Source: Chromobotia macracanthus (taxonomy: Eukaryota; Chordata; Actinopteri; Cypriniformes; Botiidae). Taken from it: 64,000 nucleotides of DNA. A program made the position numbers and the translations under genes. The stretch spans positions 4,761,501-4,825,500 of the forward strand of contig JAZGTH010000068.1 in the NCBI GenBank assembly GCA_036877525.1, written 5' to 3'. The notes beneath the pieces are model-generated. The model worked only from the letters and a program-made list of their open reading frames with translations, was not told the DNA's origin and did not search any database. Shown in pieces: positions 48,397 to 61,679 of this stretch; the stretch's first letter is position 1, and each line of letters starts with the position of its first letter.

Positions 48397-51300
48397 TCAC
48401 AAGATACTCACAAATGACAAAAATGGTAAAAAAATCTGTTGATTATTAAAGCAGGATTGTGTTACGTGCCCCAGAACAGTGTTTTGAGTGAGTATACTGA
48501 GAGAAGTGGGTTTACTGATCCTAACCAGTGCTTTATGGAAACCATCAGCGTAAAAAGATTTGAGAAATACCAAAGTGAAACAGGTTTGCTGTTATGTCTG
48601 GTCTTGATTTTTATGTCAGTGCATTTTATGTCAGATTTTACTAATTCAGAGACCAAACGATGTTTCTTGGGCACTGAAAAGAAATAATAAGTAACATACA
48701 AACAAATAATATATAACATATTTGATTTAGATATAAAGGTTTGATAAAAAGAAACAACAAACAAACCGCATATTCAGAAGACACGTTTAGGAAGTTGTAT
48801 CTCATTGCAATAAACTTCATGGTAAATACATCTAAATTTGCTATACTACTCTGATTAAAGTAGCACACACCAAAATTTGACATCTCTGGGAACATGGATG
48901 GTTTTGATTATGCAACTGTTATCTTAAGGATCTGATTAAAACTGAACTGATATATTACTGATGAAAATGTGTTTCTGAAGCAAAACATCACAGCTGTGTT
49001 TAAATACTATAAAAGCTATAAAATGAAAAGGGAAATAACTGTAATCTCAGAATGCAACGTGACTGAGGTTTTTCTACAGGCTAAATTCACTGTAAAACCG
49101 CATGTTTAAATCTTCAAATCACAGGAAATACTCATGTTTACAAAATAGATTAGTTTGCTGAGGTATAACTTTGAATGAATGGACAAACATGAGGACGTGC
49201 CTTGTTCTGTAGCAAGAATGAAAATTCAGAGACACACGTATGATCAGAGAGGAATCTAGAATCTATACATGAGGATTTTCTATACGTGGTCGAAACATCA
49301 GCAGTTCGACCACCAAAGACAGTCTTTCAGTTTCTCTCACCTATTCTACTATTAACACCAAACCTCAAGAGCCGCAACCTTGCCGACTAATTTTCCCAGA
49401 ATACACAAACACATGGAATCTAAAACAAGTCAATACAGCAAAAGAACATCTTGTACAGGTGTTTCTAAAGGTGACACATTTTTCTTGTGCATTAAAGACT
49501 TTATTTATTACTCATACAAACTGAGTGGCTGTGAAAACAGGTTGTTTCTTTCGCTTGTTTACGGGAAAACGAAAACTTTCTTACTGCAACAGAGAACAAA
49601 CAGCAAGTAAATAAAAAAGACTTTTGATCACACAAAATAACACTGGAGACATTAAAATAACTTAGATGAACTGTGTAAATATAAATAAAAAAACAACATT
49701 TTTAATAAATAATTCTATTATTTACAACATGTATATTGCTGAGAGATTTAAATTACTAAAATACTGAATAAGCAGCAAACATTACAGGCATGAGGTACAG
49801 TACAGCACAAAAGATCCTGTTACGTTTACAGTAGACTGTTAAAGGTTTTCTCTTCAAACATTGTCACCAAACTTCATTTGATCTGATCTCGTTTTCATGG
49901 CTTCAGAAGAAAAGAGTGATGTTGAGCTTTTCTTGACATTTCCGGGGGAAAAGGACAGAAAAGGAGTGTGTATGTGTGTACAATACCCCAGTAGAGAACT
50001 AGATTTATTTGATGTAAAACTACATCAAGTAATGGTCCAATTTCAGTGAGAATTGAAACTGGTTGTGATACGGGTTCGTAGAATTGCACATACATCTGTA
50101 TTTGTTCTAGGCACTCTTTCCAAGTGATCATTGTGTTAAAGCAGCAGTATTTTAGCATGTACTATGTAATAATAGCATACAGTTGAATACTAGGAACAAA
50201 GACATCTAAACAGACTAAATATGACACGATCTTTACACTGGAGGAAATGACGGCAGAGCTGCGTTTTATTAATAAGTCATAATCAGTGACTCAATGCTCT
50301 GTCACCTCATTTCCATTGCTGTCACACCTTTCATAGGTCACATGGTTGTACTTTGGATATCCTTTGATGGTAGCAGTGTTTTTACTGTTGTAATGTAAGG
50401 TTTCAACCGAAGGTAGTAAACAGAATCAATTACCAAAAAAGAAAAAAAAAACACCACCACAAAGTATAAAGTACTATTCGATGATGTCATACAAGAAAAG
50501 ACTATTTAGTTCAACAATTATGATTACCTGTCTGACCATAGCAGCTTTATATGGTAAACTTATATATATTTCATTGGCAAAACAACTGTACAAAGTACAA
50601 AGACAAGTGCAGCAACTGTGGTCAATGATAAAAATATACTGATTGACAAAGATACATTTTTTACAATACCACCAGATATAAATACACACACAAGGCTCTC
50701 CCTTCTGCATATCATTTATTGTTAGACAATTTTGCCCCGGAAATAGCCTCTCCTGATTTGTTGGGCTGTTGCGACCTGTAATGTAAGGGTATCTGGATTG
50801 ATTTTATAGCCTCACTCGTATTGTAAATGAACCCAACAGCTGCTGTTGTTTGAATGCTACAGAGTTCAAGTTTTCCTCAGAGGAAGATACCATTGAGATT
50901 TGAGAGCTGAGGGAGACTGTAACAGTGATAAAAGCTTCTAAGCTGTTTTGCAGTTCCTCAAATATCTATACAAATATCTGAACTAAGTGGTTGGTATTGG
51001 ACCAATGTGTGGATATTAAGAGATAATGTGCATTAACAGCTTTATGTCGATTCCCCAAAATGATCACACTATAAGCACTGCTTTTTCACTGGCCGTTGTA
51101 GTTCTATGAAAACGATGTGTGTAATTAACTGCAGTCTGTTGCTGCAGTGAAAATACATTGACTTTATAGTTATCCAGTAATGATGCTGTTTGGTATTATT
51201 CACAATTACGGGTAAAATAAGCACCAAATAAAAATGGGAGCACCTACAGTATATCCACCAATAAGATATTCCTGCCATCGAATCTAAAAACTGCTCTCTT

Positions 51301-52267
51301 TACAGTTATAATGTCTGCAACGGCGAATGTTTCACATTCTGTGATGATACTGCAATTTTACAAGTAAAGCCTAAATTACATTCTTTTGTCAATAAATAAC
51401 GTTTTGTCCAATTTACTGAACTACATGCAACTACAGTACTTCTGATCATAAACATGAAAACCATTTGATTTTATTTATGCCAGTTTTATTCAGCACTCAG
51501 AGTCCTCTAATCTGATTGGCTAAGCGGAGTGCTGATATTTACCACACCACGGGGAAGATTCACTGATTCACTTGATTGTGGCATTCTAGAGCGACGTGTG
51601 TAAGTGGGTGGGTATGGATGGTTTGGAAAATGGACTGGGCAGTGGGAAAACTTGGAGTCAATCTGGAGTGGAGTGATTACAGAGGACTTGGCCAGTCCCC
51701 TCACATACTCGGTTTAATTTGTGTTGCTTAGCAACATGCAAAGCTTGATGCTTTGCCAATGAAAAATCATTCCAAAAGAAGCCAAATAAAAAACATTAAC
51801 TTAACTAGCCAATTTTATTTTGAAATGCGAGATACTTCATATTAACATCTTGACAGAACAGTACAAGAAGCAATGCTTCTGTGCTAAATATTCACACGTG
51901 TGTCTCATACTAATATTCAGTATGCTTAAATGTGATATGTTTAAATGTTTATGTGTTTATGTATAATCCATACTGGGTTTCTCTGTTTGTCAGTCAGCTC
52001 TATGGAGTACAGGGGCCTTTGTTCAACACAAACTAATTCACAAACTAATCTGCTTAAGAAAACGTCTTTCAGTTACATATGTAGCCTCGGCCGTGATGTC
52101 TTCACTCTGACTGGTGTCTGAATCTCATGTTTAATCACGGCAGTGCTTGATGCACCTGTGAGTATATTAGGGCACCTGTAGAGTGTGTCATTAACTTCTG
52201 TATCTGAAGAAGACAAAAACACATTTCTTTTCTCAGGGAACCAAACTTACAAACATAACCCAAAGAT

Positions 52268-53062
52268 GTTCCCTTTTGAGGGAACTCGAAACTGCTTGTG
52301 GTTTAATGCTATGGGGAATGCAATTCCAACAGCACCCTGCCATATGGCCGTGTTGAAGCCCAAAGGCAGAACAAAAAGAACTCTCTCGGGCCACGGTCCA
52401 AACGCAAGGCTAAAAATGCATACACTAGACACAGGGACAATATTCTACACACCACTCGCCCAGGAGCTAGTAATGGCTTCAGCCAGGAGCTATAACTCCT
52501 GAGCACAGCTATTCTCTATAGAGCTTGTCCTGGAGAGCCCGAAGAGCTAAATCTGTAAATTGGGTGGAGCTCAGCCATCGCATCCTTGAGCAGTTCAGCT
52601 TGGTACACTTGTAATACAGCCATTATATGCATTATACGCAGCACTAGCTTGACCTGCTGTCGCATATGCTCTGACATGCAGACATGATGAATCCTAAAAT
52701 GATCAGAGTCGGAGCATACAGGGATGAAGTTCTGGCCACTGAGAGATGGCCCACAAGTGTCTCATCAACGGGAGGAATCCCTGCATGCTTGTGCTCTCGG
52801 ATTCCCTCCACACTTACATAATTCACCCACAAATACATTTAGAAACACAAGAAATACAGCTTCTTCCAAAATCTCTCCACCTCAGCGTGAGATCAAGAAG
52901 AGGAGGCCGATTCACAAGAGATTTGCGGTCATGACTATCCAGGAATCATCTGTTGAGCCGGCCATGAGCAATCACTGTCTCAGTACAACACCGGACACAC
53001 CAAAAGCGTTCCTCAATAGTGTCAAACCAGACACAGTGTCGAGTTCCCTTAAAAGGAAACCA
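52268..53062. mobile_element. Inverted-repeat element with GAGGGAACTCGA ends
   Basis: Left gttcccttttgagggaactc and right, inverted, gtttccttttaagggaactc face each other 795 bp apart. The inside is GC-richer than the surroundings and holds two overlapping open frames (to 105 and 132 codons) without recognised domains. Fits a non-autonomous DNA element; the class is not clear. Confidence 0.55.
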
Positions 53063-54184
53063 GTTAGTAGACCTGAATGCATACATCAGTTTATAATGTA
53101 TAGAACGCCTGTTGTCCTGTAAAAGTGATATGACTGCATTTTGATTTTGAGGTAAAAATCTACGTTGGACTGCACATTATGTTACACTGAACCGCAAATT
53201 GTCCACAGAGAGATTTGGCTACGCTGCCAAAACAGCAAAACTAGCAGCAACTAGGGTTATAATTCACTGGATCAACACCCCCCTCTGATGATTTTTGGCC
53301 TCATTTCTTGCTGATCTACAAGATTTTGTGATTTAGGGCCATAGCAGCTGCATCTTCCTATGTGGCGTGAAACATTCCCATCATCCCTCTGTGCTTCGTG
53401 CAGATGCTGAGGTCGCCAGACGGATTTTTGTGCAAGTGTGTAAAAGCAAAGCAAACATTTGGAAGAGTGAAAGCTATTTGTGTGCAGCCTGTCTCATTTC
53501 AATGACACAAATTTAGATTTCATATTCTTTGCTGTTTAAGCCCATTTGTGTATTTCCACATCAGAGAAATGTAAGAACAAAGAGCACTTAATATGAAGAC
53601 ACAGCGAAGAGCTAAACTGCCATTTAGACAGTCTCAGAAGTCAAGGGGCATCATGAAAATATCAAGGGTTTTCTGTCTATTTTTGTTCGTCTGGCTCTTG
53701 TTTGATGGGTTTTGTTTGGCTCTTTTGGAATCATCTCTTTCTTTACTGCTCCGACTACAGTCAAACATCAGCAGCTGCATTTTCGTTTCTCTTTCCCTCT
53801 TTTTTCCCTCTGGCTGTACATAAAACAACATTGCCATGGTTGCAGTTTACAAATAATGATCAATTAAAGCAAACATAAAACAACACAACTGTCAGCACAG
53901 GCTTGTTCGAGCCTTAATTTGATGACATCTATGGTTGCTACTGTATTGCCGTAAAGCTTTAGTAAAACTTCCACTTTGTCATTCTACTGGAAATATACTG
54001 TTGATGTGTTTGCTTAATCATTTGTTTGTTGGCTTTGTTTGAGTGTCATACCCTCACAAGTTGTTGGATGATGAAACAAGGGCATGTTGGCTGGTATGTT
54101 GGAGTGTGGTGTGAGTGGAGAGACCCTCTTGTAAGCAGCATGTAGAGGAACAGTTTCCCATCAAGCCCACTGGAGGTTCGGAGC

Positions 54185-54289
54185 TCAGCCGATGGACCGG
54201 TGACGAAATCCTTTGTTGTTTTCCTGGGTGTCGGGGTCTCGACATGCACAATCTTCTCGAATATCACATGACATAGGGAACGGAATTAC
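54185..54289 (-). CDS. pappa: pappa last coding exon
   Basis: Acceptor gtgtatcctag (- strand), then VIPFPMSCDIREDCACRDPD, followed by 14 less conserved residues and a TGA (bases 54185-54187 on the + strand). Human PAPPA has VTPFPMSCDLQGDCACRDPQ here, so 16 of the first 20 positions agree. The 3' UTR would run leftward; I could not place its end. Confidence 0.92.
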   Translation of the reverse strand, partial: VIPFPMSCDIREDCACRDPDTQENNKGFRHRSIG

Positions 54290-57200
54290 CTAGGATACAC
54301 AAAAAGTCAAGTTGGGTTCAAGAGAACGAGATTATGATTGTATTCAGCATTGTACGGCTCTGTTATTGCAACATGAGAAGTCTTGGCTTGTTTATTAATT
54401 GAAGAAAGTTACATTTCAGGTTACATTTCAGAGCATGAGTACCAGTGGCATGTGGTGAAGTTCTGAAATTGGAAAACCAAAGTTCTTCTCTTTTCTGGTT
54501 TTTAGATAATTCATAGATAATTTCTTGTTTACACAGTTTACAGATCATCAGTTTATCTTGCACTTGATACCATCAACAAGCAACCAATATTATTTTGTTT
54601 TTTGTTTTGATTTTTGAAATTATTTTGTTCACACTTTAACCTAATACGTATTAAAACCAGTAACATTTTGTGATCGTGTGGGTGGCTGGTTGCGAATGTG
54701 AAAGCCAGGCATTATCGCATTTGCAGGGTAAACGGCAATAAGAGCTCTGTGGACACTGTCTACCTGGATGCTCACCTGTGCTTCTATTTCCCAAATCTCG
54801 CTATTTTAAGGCTCGACGCTCCATCACTGCTTTCATTCCAGTGTTTTTAATCCTGACATCAGACAGAAGCGGCACACTCTTTACCTGCGAGCTCTGCGTT
54901 TACACTGTTGGAATCTGAGCGAGCACAGAGTGAAAAAATACATATGGGTAGAGAAACAAGGGGTCTCTTGTGTGAGGGGAGCTGGGGGGTGGCCTCTCAT
55001 TGCCCTGTGAAATACACAAGCTTTTCCTTTTTGGTGTCCCCAACCACCAGAGGGGATTTTCCCAACTGTAAATCTAGTCCATTCATACAGCCCACAAACT
55101 CTGGCTGACAACATTCCCTCCAGTGCCACACTCCTCATTACAACCGACCAACACTTCTTCAGTTGTTGAATGTTTTCGTTGCCCTCAGTCATCCCTGAAT
55201 TGTATCCAGGAAAACCAAACAAAAACACAGCAAAACAAAAATATTTCATTTAAAAACTACCGTGCATTTTTGCACAGATTTTTTAACACTTTCAACACAC
55301 ATTTTTAAATGACGTCAAGAGGTAAATGTTGGTGTATATATTTGTATTTTTGTTCACATTTTGAGTGAACTCAATACTGTGCTTATAGTAAATGCATAAA
55401 TGATAACGCTATAAAAGATGCTGGTAAAACTTTACAATTAAGTCTGATTTGTTAACATTAGTTAATGTACTAACTAACATGAACAATCAACAACTTAGTT
55501 GCTCTTTAACATTTAGTTAATGCAAATTCTTTTGGTCAGTCTGTCTAAACTTTACTGTTTTTTGTATTATTGGTGTTATTTGTTATACATGTTTTTGCTC
55601 AGACTGTACATTCACTCATTAAATATGAAAATGAGTGACAAACTTGAAGAACTATATGTGAGAATCACGTTCCAGCAGGATAAATGTAACTGTTTTGTGC
55701 TGGTCTTCTGTGAGAACTGGTTTCACACGGCAGTGCCTGATGCCTTCATAATACTGGCTGGATTCTCTGCTTTTCATCGTAATAGATCACAAAACTCCAG
55801 TACGAGCAGAAGTGGATGCGTGTGTTTTATGATTAACAATCATTGGGCCGCGGATGTTACAAATTTAGCTACACACCGGAATTCGAGTTGCTTTCCATTA
55901 AAGTGCGCCCTTTTTAGTTCAGTCATTCTAACAGTTGTTTACATCCTGCCTCACTCTGACAAAATGAAAGCAATAGACGCACTGTAAAGCACTATCAATG
56001 GCTAGACTAGAAATGTCTCATCCTGAGGCTGCTTTCAACGTTGCTGGTGACTTTAATATGAGGAAGTTCTTCCCTAATTCTACCAGCACAGTGATTTTCC
56101 CACACGAGGCAAGCAGACATTAGATCACTGCTACTCACCACTACAGTTCAGCTACAAATGCTCTCCTCCGCCCTGCATTCAGCAACAGCGATCACATTAG
56201 CATTCTGTTCCCTGCCTACAGACAATGTCTCAAACAGGGAAACGGTTTATAAAGCGGTTCACAAATGAACTGTGAATGCCATTCCCAGACTCCATGACTG
56301 CTTTAAATCCACTGTCAAATGACTGTCAAATGTTTCATGATGCAGCGGGGGGCAACATACATGAAAACACAGACTCTGTGATATGTTACATCAAGAAATG
56401 CATGGAGGATGTTGTCCTATTTGTCAATGTTAAGTCATTTCCAAACCAGAAACCATGGGTCATAGTGAGCATTCTGACTGGCTATGACAACTATGACACA
56501 CTTAGAACAGTACATTAAAAGTTATGAAATTTGGCACACAGATAGAGGACATTCCAAAATGTTACTGTACCAAATTTGAAGTCTTTATCACAATTTCTGT
56601 CTCACTTTTCTGTCATGAAACTTGTTCCACCATTTTGAATTTTCTGAGAAATATACTTTTTCAAGCTAATCCTACAGCGTTTGTCCGATTTGCATGAAAT
56701 TTGGTATGCAGTACCTAGATATACCCCTAACAAAAAGTTTGTGTCGATACCTCTTCCCGTTTTCATATACTGCATCTACAAATTTTACGGCAAGCATGTC
56801 AAAAAGGATATGAGGCTGCATCTTTGCCATGCTTTGATGTATTGACACAGAGCTTGGTATGTACCGTATTGTCCTGAATATAAGACAGTATTTTTTTCAT
56901 GAAAATGCATCTCAGTAAACAATGTCGTCCTATATTCGAGCTCCAGGCTTTACAAAGTAGAACAAATCTTGCCCAGCGCTTGCCCTCCGACTTCACGGAG
57001 AAACTTCTGGCTTTTCAGAGCTATGTGATCGGTTTAAAGACGGTTTAAAGACAATCTGATCATATCCCCTGGATCAGATGGGCAATGCATATTAAACACC
57101 TGTGTTTTTTGATATGCCAACATCTGTCACTGTACATAAAAAAGGTGAGAAATCAGTCATTGTAAAATCTACTGGAACTGAGAAGAGCCGAGTGACCGTC

Positions 57201-60200
57201 ATGCTAGGACCAAACTCCCCCTATATGTGATTTTAAAGCGCAAGACAATACCCAAAGAAGCAATACCTGCTGAAATTATCGGTCATGCTCAGAAAAAGGG
57301 CTGGATGGAGACTTGTTGTGGACTGGCTTAAAGTGGTGTGAGGCAGACGATGTGGAGCTATTGTATTGCTATGTGGGCTAATTTTGCATGCTTTCCATGG
57401 ACATGTGACTTCACCAGTCAAAAAGTAACTGCATGCAATGAATGGTGACCTCGCCATCTTCCCGGGGGGGTGACAAGTCAGATACAGGTGTTTGATGTCT
57501 GTGCAAGAGATAATCTGCGTAAGAGATACACAGAGTGGCTCCAGGCTTGGGCTGCAGGGCCAACAGAGAGCATCATCAACAGCTTCAAAAGATGCTGTAT
57601 CTCAAATGCTTTGGATGGGCATGAGGATGACATTCTGTAGGAGGAGCTAGTGGAGCCAGAGCATGAGAGTGATGACAGTGAGAGTGAATCCAGTGAGGCA
57701 GAGGACCTCTGTGAGGAATAGTCTGACTGACATCAATGACATGATGATTTGCGGAGCCAAGTTTGGCAAGTTAAAACAGTTAATTGCACTACTGTTTATT
57801 GCTCTACTGTTTGCTGCAGTATGTTTATTGTAATATTTTGTATTGCTCTACTGTTTGTTGCAGTATGTTTATTGTAATATTTTGTATTGCTCTACTGTTT
57901 GTTGCAGTATGTTTATTGTAATATTTTGTATTGCTCTACTGTCTGTTGCAGTATGTTTATTGTAATATTTTGTATTGCTCTACTGTTTGTTGCAGTATGT
58001 TTATTGTAATATTTTGTATTGCTCTACTGTTTGTTGCAGTATGTTTATTGTAATATTTTGTATTGCTCTACTGTTTGTTGCAGTATGTTTATTGTAATAT
58101 TTTGTATTGCTCTACTGTCTGTTGCAGTATGTTTATTGTAATATTTTGTATTGCTCTACTGTTTGTTGCAGTATGTTTATTGTAATATTTTGTATTGCTC
58201 TACTGTTTGTTGCAGTATGTTTATTGTATTTTTTGATGTTATTGTAATATTTTGCCTCTACTGTTTGTTGCAGTATGTTTATTGTAATATTTTGTATTGC
58301 TCTACTGTTTGTTGCAGTATGTTTATTGTAATATTTTGTATTGCTCTACTGTCTGTTGCAGTATGTTTATTGTAATATTTTGTATTGCTCTACTGTTTGT
58401 TGCAGTATGTTTACTGTAATATTTTGTATTGCTCTACTGTCTGTTGCAGTATGTTTACTGCAGTATTTTTATTGCACTATTATTAATTACACTGTGTTAT
58501 GCAATCACACCTGTTATATTTCTCTCTAAGGCAGACTTCTTCTCTTAATGAAATATTGGTAGGCTCATTTTTACACAATGAGAGGCACAGCCTAATTGTT
58601 ATTAAATCCAGATAGACTGCAGGTTATATATGGTATGCCATATGAAAATTTTGAAAAGGGGGGTCATCTTACAATCAGTGATGTCTTATATTCAGAACAA
58701 TGCGGTATCATCATAGGCATGACCTGAGTGTAAACGCACAGTTTCGGCATAGCGCTACCTACTGCTCTCGAGATATGAACAATGCTTAAAATCATGAGTG
58801 GTCTCTCTCCACGGTCATATTCCACGGTCGGCCATTTTGTGCGTCAACCATTTTGAATTTTGTTGTTAAATGCAATATTCAACAAATGCAATTGCGTATT
58901 GAATGAAACTTGGTATGGTTTATCATCACCATAGTCTGAGATAACTTGCGAAGTTTGGGCCCGGCGCCACCTAGTGGTCGAGAGACATAACAAAATTTAT
59001 GTAAATGCTTATAACATGACTGAAATAACATATTGTCATGTAACTCCTTTCTTTTGATTCTTTCATTATGTGAAATGTCAGACTTTGGGTGAGATTTTTA
59101 TTATTTGGACGCACACTATTATACAGTTGCAAAATTGCAGATTCTTCCACAACTACAACAAACTACAGTTAATACGGCTAAAAATTGCTCTACGTTGTTA
59201 ATTAATCCTATTCCTATAACTGTATTCTACTATGTACAATTCTATACCATGTACACAACTTGGGTTCAATTTTGTGGTTAAATTAGGGAACTGCATAGGG
59301 AGAGCAAAATTTAGATTCGGGTTTGAAGAAAATCTAGAGAACTTTGGTACAAATTTGTTTAGCATCTCTTTCCACTAAACACTTCACCTGGGAGCAAATT
59401 CACTTCTTCCCCAATGACCTCACCTCCAAAATGGAAGACCTCATGATTACATGGCCTGGATTCAAAACCTGGTCATCCTCAAGTCAGACTAATAGGATGC
59501 TTTGTGTCAATGTTGCTCTTCTGTCTGCTTACAGCACGTCAGAGTCCCAGGCTAGTTTTTCCTAATTGCTCCGTGGGCCTTGTGAATGCCATAATCCGCT
59601 ATTGATGGCGCATTTGGGAGGAAAAGGCCTTGGCTGACAAAGAGGTCTGACAAACACAAGCAACATATACTATGACTTATTGGAACATTGGATCAAAAAA
59701 CACGCAGTCCTTCCAAAGAAACAATGCAAACAGCCGTGTTCTAAGAGCACTGAAATACACACAGCACAAAGCACTTCAGTGAAAGCCCATCAGTAGGGCC
59801 ACCAAATTCTGTTTACCAAATCCAATAAACCATCAAACAGGGAAGACTTCAGGAATCAAAACATCATTTCAGCGCTTTTCACTGTGACCTGATATTCCCC
59901 CGATCTACCTGACCCCTTTCAGGTCATTTTGCAAAACGATCTACGCATTTCTTCCACATATAATGAAACAAGAACTAAACTACACAGCTTAAACGCACTC
60001 ATCCTTCGATGGAGCAAGATTAATTAAATGCTTTTCAATTTCTCAAAGTCATGCAAAAAATATACAAAGCAATAAATGGCTAATTAAAGATTAAAGGCAT
60101 ATTAAATACAATTAAATGATCTGGGAGTTGGAAGGTGCCCAAAATGATCTGGTCACATAGTTTGGGTGAGTGCCCTCTATTATACTCTTTCAATACAAAC

Positions 60201-60974
60201 CTATTCAGGTCCTCCAGTTAAAGAGAAATGTTTGTGTATGTGTGTGTGTGTGTGTGCTTATTGACAGTCAAGTAGTTTGTTTTATTATTTGCTTGGGTAA
60301 TTCTCTGGCATGACAATGTAAATGGCCCCCTGAGCTTAAATGTTCCTATATGATTTACAGATGTATTTAAATAGAAATTAACTTCCAAAACGTTGTTTCT
60401 AAGCCTTTCACAACAAGTTGTGTATTCTGCCGGGAAATGCGTCATCACACATGCCAACTTTTTTGTTTTTGGCCTCACGTAATGGTAGAACGGTCCAGCA
60501 TGCTTCCAGGGTTCGCTGTTGTAATTTTGGATAAGTTACTTCATTCTTGGTCTGTCAAAAAAGAGCCTCAATTTTTCTGGCAGCCAGGAAAACTTGCTTA
60601 AGGAAAAAGCAATGGAGGATCAAGAGAAGAGGGCAGAAGATGACAAGTCCATTAGAAAAAGAGCACAAGCTTTTGTAGAGCTCTGCATCTGCACCACTCT
60701 CAAGATTAAATGTTTTTTTTAAGCGAGGTGAATGTCCATATGGAAATACTATATGCTACCATTTGTCACCATGGATCTGAAAAACAAAACGCTTCATCTG
60801 CAATGCCTGCAGTGCATTGTGGGTCAGGGTTCATAGACGCTCACTCAATAGTGTGGGTTCCCCTAAATGTTTCTTCTCCTAGGAGACAATAAATACAACA
60901 CAAAACATACTACGCTGCCTTACAATGTGCATCTATACTAATAATGCCAATTACACAATTTGCAGCATTTAGTT

Positions 60975-61062
<88 letters not shown>

Positions 61063-61631
61063 CAGTCTTTTAAAGTCGTAAATTTTTTGTTAAAAATGAG
61101 CAAAATGTCATCAGAGCATCGCTGAGTAAGCACATATAAAATCTGTGCTCAATGCCACATTTTCACCTTACCCAGATCTAATACAATAAACCTACAGTGA
61201 TGATTTTCATTTTGAGCTTCTGGCGGGAAGTTTTAGGCTTCAGTCTTTGTGTATTCAAGTCATGTCTGTGACTGAACTTGATCCGGCTTGGTACTATACC
61301 ACACATGTGGCTGTTGAAAGGGAAACTCATTCGGGTGACATCATTTTTTTCCTGCTATCAGTGGCTGTTGATGAAGCTCCAGCTGCAGTTAAACAGGGAT
61401 ATTCACGACACACAATACCGTTCCGTTTAGCCAAGTGTTTAAAATCTGTTTTCTGGTAAAGTTACTAAATTGTTTAACAATATTCATCAAGATATCACTG
61501 CTAGCATTTCAAAGTTTCCTACATTTATTTTCCCAGTCAGAACAATGCCTTGTTGGTTCCATTGCCCTTTTTGCACCGGTAACAGATTTTGGATAATTAA
61601 AGCTACTGTAAGAACATGTCCTGCAACATGT

Positions 61632-61679
<48 letters not shown>

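Larger units (their letters stand above)
40437..54184. other. Long stretch with no supported exon; right part probably pappa 3' UTR
   Basis: Open frames here lack splice sites, coding bias and family likeness. The part just left of 54185 must contain the pappa 3' UTR (- strand), whose end I could not place; TTTATT (AATAAA on the - strand) occurs at several points, including the cluster at about 51473-51490. Contents noted separately: (TA)n at 48354 and an inverted-repeat element at 52268. Confidence 0.5.

Noticed and set aside
52185..53122. Two open frames of 105 and 132 codons
   Set aside because: They overlap in different frames inside an inverted-repeat element and show no family motifs.
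53272..53454. Minus-strand CSCYGP text as the last pappa exon
   Set aside because: The true last exon, with PMSCDIREDCACRDP, was found at 54185-54289; this resemblance is chance.
54881..55249. 122-codon open frame on the - strand
   Set aside because: No recognised domain, low coding bias, and it lies inside the pappa intron without fitting splice sites.
58151..58529. Cys/Tyr-rich open frames (CSTVCCSMF repeats)
   Set aside because: Purely the translation of the 44-bp minisatellite; no start context or coding bias.
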